Source of the DNA: RGIG8748 sp045578205
GTDB taxonomy: Bacteria > Bacillota > Clostridia > UMGS1810
Reading direction: 5' to 3'
NCBI GenBank assembly: GCA_045578205.1
Contig: JAZNJU010000135.1
Coordinates: 1-8,731 of the forward strand
DNA length: 8,731 bases
Part shown: positions 6,277 through 8,731 of the stretch, in pieces
Layout: every line of letters starts with the position of its first letter
Numbering within the stretch: position 1 is the first letter of the stretch
Translations under genes and position numbers: made by a program
Notes under the pieces: model-generated
Seen by the model: the letters and a program-made list of their open reading frames with translations, nothing else
What the model was told of the DNA's origin: nothing
Database searches by the model: none

Positions 6277-8040
6277 ATGAATGACTACACAAAAAAACTT
6301 ATTGAACAGACCGATGTAAACGGGGACACTTTTTTCGTAAAGGACAGCCTTTTCACTATGGATATGGTTCACAACAATCCCGGTCTTTTGCCCTATGAGA
6401 GCAATTATACCAATCCGGAGTTTTTGCGTTTAAGAGGTTTTGGAGGGAAAGTTTTTTGCTTTTCGGATTCTGCACAGTTTGCATTGCTTTGGGATAAATT
6501 TGATAGAGATATTTTCCCGTCGGAAAGCCACGAAAGGGAAGAGGTGCTGTCTGCAAAGAAAAGAATAAAGGAAAAATACAACCACGCAAAAAAGCACGGA
6601 TTGAGAGTTTATTTTATGATGGATATTATATCTCTTCCTGACAGGATTGTGGAGAAATACGGAGAAGAAATTCTGACCGATGGCAAGATTGATATCATGA
6701 AACCTTTTACCAAAACTCTCATGGACTATCTTTTTGATGAAATGTTTGACGAGTTTTCGGACCTTGACGGATTGTATATAAGATACGGTGAAAACTACGT
6801 TGGCCCCAAATACAGAATGCCTCTTTTCAGAGGAAACACACCTATTATCGGTGATGCAGTTACCTACCACAGATATCTTGTTAATTATCTCCGTCAAAAA
6901 GTGTGCGTGGAAAAGAACAAGGAGATTATGTACCGCTCATGGGGAAGCGAGGATAATGAAAAAGCATATATCGATATAACTGATTTCATTGAACCTCACA
7001 AAAATCTCTATTTTTGCATTAAACATACTGCAGGAGATTTTCACAGAAACACCAGATTTAATCAGCAACTAAACATTGGCAAACATCAGCAGATTGTTGA
7101 AGTTCAGTGTGCCAGAGAATACGAGGGAAAAGGCGCATATCCTAACTACGTTGGTGCCGGCGTTATAAACGGTTTCGAAGAACTTGCGGATTATGCTTCG
7201 AAAGAAAACATATGTCTGAGAGATGTTATAAACACTCCCGGAAGTCTCATAAAAGGTATCTGGACATGGTCCAGAGGTGGAGGATGGAACGGGCCGTACA
7301 TAACCGGTTCAAACGGTACCAAGGGAGAAAAGTATCCTGAAGATATAAACGGTGAAGTCAAGATTAAAAACGGCAGAGAACTGTGGTGCGATTTGAACGC
7401 GTACGTTGTTTCCTCTTGGGCGAAAGATACCTCCAGAACAGATAAATATTTTGTTAAGAAGTACGCTCGCGAAATTCTGGGAATGGATGATGCTGACTGT
7501 GAAAAACTTTACGAACTCTGTGTTCTTTCATCACGTGCGGTACTTCTTGGCAGAAGTTACCACAAGGGATGTATGATTGACTGTTGGTGGCTAAGGGATC
7601 AGAATATGAATTACAAAAGATTCATAAATGATGTCAGAAATGCCGTTGAAGACGGAACATATAATGCAATTATTGCAGAAAAGACAGAATCTGCTGAAAT
7701 ATGGAAAAAAATCGTTTTGCTGGCAGAGGACATAAGTGATAGCGTAGAATCTAAAGATTACATTGTTACAACCTCAAAATACGGTTTTTATCTGTTTTCC
7801 ATTATACAGAAAATGTACCTTATCAGCATTGCAAAACTTAAGAACGATTTATCATACAAGGTTTATGAGCAAGAGTATGAAAATCTTTGGAAAGAGTGGC
7901 AGGAACTTTATGACACCAATGACTGTTGCCCCTCACTTTATATCAAAGAAGACAAGCCTATGAACTTGATAGGATATGACGGTAATGTGGGATTTGACTG
8001 CGTTTTGAGAGATATTAAATTAGAAAATTGTGAAGAATGA
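6277..8040 (+). CDS. GH67-like alpha-glucuronidase-family protein lacking the usual N-terminal domain
   Basis: A 587-residue soluble protein that enters a (beta/alpha)8 barrel almost at once. Three acidic motifs match, as I remember them, the pattern of GH67 alpha-glucuronidases. LYIRYGENYVGP (Glu172) resembles the GH67 stretch around the general acid (KANSEGQPGP). IKHTAGDF (Asp254) resembles the stretch around one base carboxylate (KNGPIDF). VEVQCAREYEGKG (Glu281) resembles EFQITQEYLGQ around the second. The Asp254-Glu281 spacing of 27 is close to the 28 expected. GIWTWSRGGGWNGPY (327-341) and the helical region after it suit the GH67 C-terminal half. GH67 enzymes usually have about 700 residues with an alpha/beta domain before the barrel, and that domain is absent here. 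No signal peptide. The last three codons and stop lie in the 160-bp repeat. Removal of glucuronic acid or a related uronic acid is inferred; it may be a sister family. Confidence 0.72.
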   Translation: MNDYTKKLIEQTDVNGDTFFVKDSLFTMDMVHNNPGLLPYESNYTNPEFLRLRGFGGKVFCFSDSAQFALLWDKFDRDIFPSESHEREEVLSAKKRIKEKYNHAKKHGLRVYFMMDIISLPDRIVEKYGEEILTDGKIDIMKPFTKTLMDYLFDEMFDEFSDLDGLYIRYGENYVGPKYRMPLFRGNTPIIGDAVTYHRYLVNYLRQKVCVEKNKEIMYRSWGSEDNEKAYIDITDFIEPHKNLYFCIKHTAGDFHRNTRFNQQLNIGKHQQIVEVQCAREYEGKGAYPNYVGAGVINGFEELADYASKENICLRDVINTPGSLIKGIWTWSRGGGWNGPYITGSNGTKGEKYPEDINGEVKIKNGRELWCDLNAYVVSSWAKDTSRTDKYFVKKYAREILGMDDADCEKLYELCVLSSRAVLLGRSYHKGCMIDCWWLRDQNMNYKRFINDVRNAVEDGTYNAIIAEKTESAEIWKKIVLLAEDISDSVESKDYIVTTSKYGFYLFSIIQKMYLISIAKLKNDLSYKVYEQEYENLWKEWQELYDTNDCCPSLYIKEDKPMNLIGYDGNVGFDCVLRDIKLENCEE

Positions 8041-8188
8041 ATGTATTAAAAAGAGCGTGTTTATTGCTTTGCTTTTCATGGATCTGTATTGGACGCACAC
8101 TGCAGGTTCATCATCCGTATTATCACCAAATAAAAAAGCCTCCTAATAAAGGAGACTTTTTTGTTTGGTCGGGATAACAGGATTTGAA
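8029..8188. repeat. 160-bp direct repeat, copy 1
   Basis: Identical to 8256-8415 at 156 of 160 positions with no gaps (offset 227). The differences are T8073/C8300, T8101/C8328, T8131/C8358 and T8147/A8374. The copy starts in the last codons of the GH67-like gene (TGTGAAGAATGA) and ends in the T-loop of a tRNA-Pro-like sequence on the minus strand. It contains a bidirectional terminator. Because it includes the gene's own end, copy 1 is probably the original location and copy 2 the duplicate, unless the gene end was itself acquired with the repeat. Confidence 0.95.
8125..8169. terminator. Bidirectional intrinsic terminator in repeat copy 1
   Basis: AAAAAAG-C-CTCCT (8132-8144), loop AATAA, then AGGAG-A-CTTTTTT (8150-8162) form a stem with one C/A mismatch, extended outward by ACCAAA (8125-8130) and TTTGGT (8164-8169) across a T/G wobble. 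Runs of six T's follow the GC-rich part on both strands. On the plus strand it would end the glycosidase transcript about 85 bases after the last stop codon. On the minus strand it directly follows the CCA end of the tRNA remnant. Confidence 0.85.
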
Positions 8189-8210
8189 TACCCCTGCGAG
8201 TATTTCTTCG
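8166..8210 (-). pseudogene. Decayed tRNA-Pro 3' remnant in copy 1, plus unique spacer
   Basis: Read on the minus strand, CCA (8166-8168), discriminator A, acceptor strand TATCCCG (8170-8176), T-stem half CCTGT and T-loop TTCAAAT (8182-8188) are the same as in copy 2. Four extra bases (8189-8192) then break the T-loop before the other T-stem half GCAGG (8193-8197). A CGAAGA (8205-8210) resembles the 3' anticodon stem of copy 2, but no anticodon loop follows. The rest of the 67-base spacer (8189-8255) matches nothing I recognise. It cannot make a functional tRNA. Confidence 0.5.
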
Positions 8211-8255
8211 CTACGCTCAGGGCACCTACGCAGTAATCCTCCGGGGGTCTTGTGC

Positions 8256-8415
8256 TGTGAAGAATGAATGTATTAAAAAGAGCGTGTTTATTGCTTTGCC
8301 TTTCATGGATCTGTATTGGACGCACACCGCAGGTTCATCATCCGTATTATCACCAAACAAAAAAGCCTCCTAAAAAAGGAGACTTTTTTGTTTGGTCGGG
8401 ATAACAGGATTTGAA
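8256..8415. repeat. 160-bp direct repeat, copy 2
   Basis: Second copy of 8029-8188, 156/160 identical and ungapped. Its left edge reproduces the last 12 bases of the GH67-like gene (TGTGAAGAATGA) although no gene precedes it, and its right edge is the tRNA T-loop, after which the tRNA continues as far as the anticodon loop. The T8131/C8358 difference turns a T/G wobble of the terminator stem into a C/G pair. Confidence 0.95.
8352..8396. terminator. Bidirectional intrinsic terminator in repeat copy 2
   Basis: Same hairpin as in copy 1, with the outer stem fully paired: ACCAAAC (8352-8358) with GTTTGGT (8390-8396), inner stem AAAAAAG-C-CTCCT with AGGAG-A-CTTTTTT. On the minus strand the tRNA CCA end (8393-8395) forms the base of the hairpin, as expected for a terminator immediately downstream of a tRNA gene. 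Confidence 0.85.
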
Positions 8416-8437
8416 CCTGCGGCCTCTTCGTCCCGAA
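8393..8437 (-). pseudogene. tRNA-Pro(CGG) 3' half, probable integration attachment site
   Basis: On the minus strand this fits tRNA positions 32-76: anticodon loop TTCGGGA (8431-8437, anticodon CGG), 3' anticodon stem CGAAG, five-base variable loop AGGCC, T-stem GCAGG/CCTGT with loop TTCAAAT, acceptor strand TATCCCG, discriminator A and encoded CCA. The 5' side is wrong: GCGTG (8438-8442) pairs at only two of five positions with CGAAG, and no CGGGATA acceptor strand occurs further along. It is therefore a half tRNA ending at the anticodon loop, the usual crossover region for tyrosine recombinases that use tRNA genes. Alternatives are plain decay or a misassembly. Confidence 0.75.
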
Positions 8438-8731
8438 CACGCTCTAAAGCCTGATATATAGCGGTTTTTGCCTTTTTTAGCCCTTTCCGCTACATTCAAA
8501 ATACTCTTTGGACATCTTATCTCCACTGTTTCCATATACTCCAGAGCTAACTGTGGGATAACATGTGGTCAAAAATATAAGTTAATTGCTGTGTTCATAA
8601 ACAAACCTGTCCACAAGCCACTCGGGGTTTCGAATAAAAGTTCATAAAGGGCTTGTTGCAAATCCGATTTTGACATTTTGTTAATACAACTATCTAGCTT
8701 TAAAGTAAGGATGGCATATATACTGGAACAT
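8438..8731. other. Gene-free end of window, possible end of an integrated element
   Basis: I find no convincing gene on either strand. A minus-strand frame from 8535 down to 8350 runs into the tRNA fragment and terminator and is probably spurious. Short repeats are visible: TGTGG at 8552-8556 and 8564-8568 with the inverted CCACA at 8611-8615, and GTTCATAAA twice (8593-8601 and 8640-8648). If the tRNA half is an attachment site, this stretch lies on the element side, where such short repeats could be recombinase arm sites, but that is speculative. Confidence 0.3.

Noticed and set aside
8078..8146. 22-codon frame starting MDLYWTHTAGSSS in both repeat copies
   Set aside because: The two differences within it are synonymous, but it is very short, has no ribosome binding site and ends in the terminator stem. 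Two sites are too few to show selection.
8037..8177. 46-codon plus-strand frame starting MNVLKRACLLLCFSW, overlapping the GH67-like stop as ATGA, and repeated in copy 2 from 8264
   Set aside because: It looks like a coupled small hydrophobic protein, but it runs through the terminator and into the tRNA remnant, and all four differences between the two copies change its amino acids, which argues against selection on this frame.
8166..8243. A complete 78-base tRNA on the minus strand of copy 1
   Set aside because: The length fits and five of seven acceptor pairs could form, but no D-stem or anticodon stem can be drawn and the T-loop has four extra bases.
8143..8325. Minus-strand frame of 60 codons across the repeat spacer
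   Set aside because: It begins in copy 2 and ends in the copy 1 tRNA remnant and terminator (NPVIPTKQK), so it is a by-product of the repeat.
8350..8535. Minus-strand frame of 61 codons starting METVEIRCPKS
   Set aside because: Its C-terminal part (RRFKSCYPDQ) is the translation of the tRNA T-arm and acceptor end, a common false gene, and it continues through the terminator.
8552..8620. DnaA-box cluster or replication origin (GATAACATGTGG, TGTCCACAAG)
   Set aside because: None of the sites matches the nine-base box well, their spacing is irregular, and no origin-linked gene is nearby.

Overview
The window reads as chromosomal DNA of a carbohydrate-degrading Gram-positive bacterium, most likely a gut or rumen Clostridia (Bacillota). 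This rests on strong Shine-Dalgarno sites (GGGAGG, AAGGAG, GGAGG, GAGGTGAT), one TTG start, moderately AT-rich coding sequence, and compact same-strand clusters of glycosidases mixed with a Gfo/Idh/MocA oxidoreductase. The taxonomic call is an inference from style, not from a marker gene.

Bases 1-8040 are a run of seven same-strand (+) genes for glycan breakdown: the C-terminus of a GH3 beta-glycosidase (1-195); a small alpha/beta-hydrolase esterase (199-831); a Gfo/Idh/MocA dehydrogenase (858-1997); a large glycosidase-like protein with a GH20/GH67-type N-terminal domain (2023-4116); a GH29 alpha-L-fucosidase (4129-5442); an SGNH/DUF4886-type esterase (5491-6213); and a GH67-like protein whose three putative catalytic acids match the alpha-glucuronidase pattern (6277-8040). 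None of the six complete proteins has a signal peptide or membrane segment. The likely picture is cytoplasmic processing of imported, decorated oligosaccharides: two esterases remove acyl groups, the fucosidase and glucuronidase-like enzymes remove side sugars, the GH3 enzyme trims a beta-linked residue, and the dehydrogenase modifies a released sugar or sugar acid. The exact glycan cannot be read from the sequence.

The first five genes are spaced 3-26 bp apart and look like one transcript. A good sigma-A-type promoter (TTGCAA, 17 bp, TATAAT) lies before the SGNH gene, and a 12-bp terminator-like hairpin sits between the SGNH gene and the last gene, so the 3' part of the cluster may be expressed separately.

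Bases 8041-8731 hold no convincing gene. They contain a 160-bp direct repeat in two copies (156/160 identical, 227 bp apart). The first copy starts within the last codons of the GH67-like gene. Each copy has a bidirectional terminator followed, on the minus strand, by the 3' end of a tRNA-Pro. In copy 2 the tRNA fragment runs from the CCA end to the 5' edge of the anticodon loop (anticodon CGG) and then stops matching a tRNA. That breakpoint is typical of a tyrosine-recombinase attachment site, so bases beyond about 8438 may be the end of an integrated element and everything to the left would be the original chromosomal flank of the tRNA gene. An assembly artefact in the repeat cannot be excluded.
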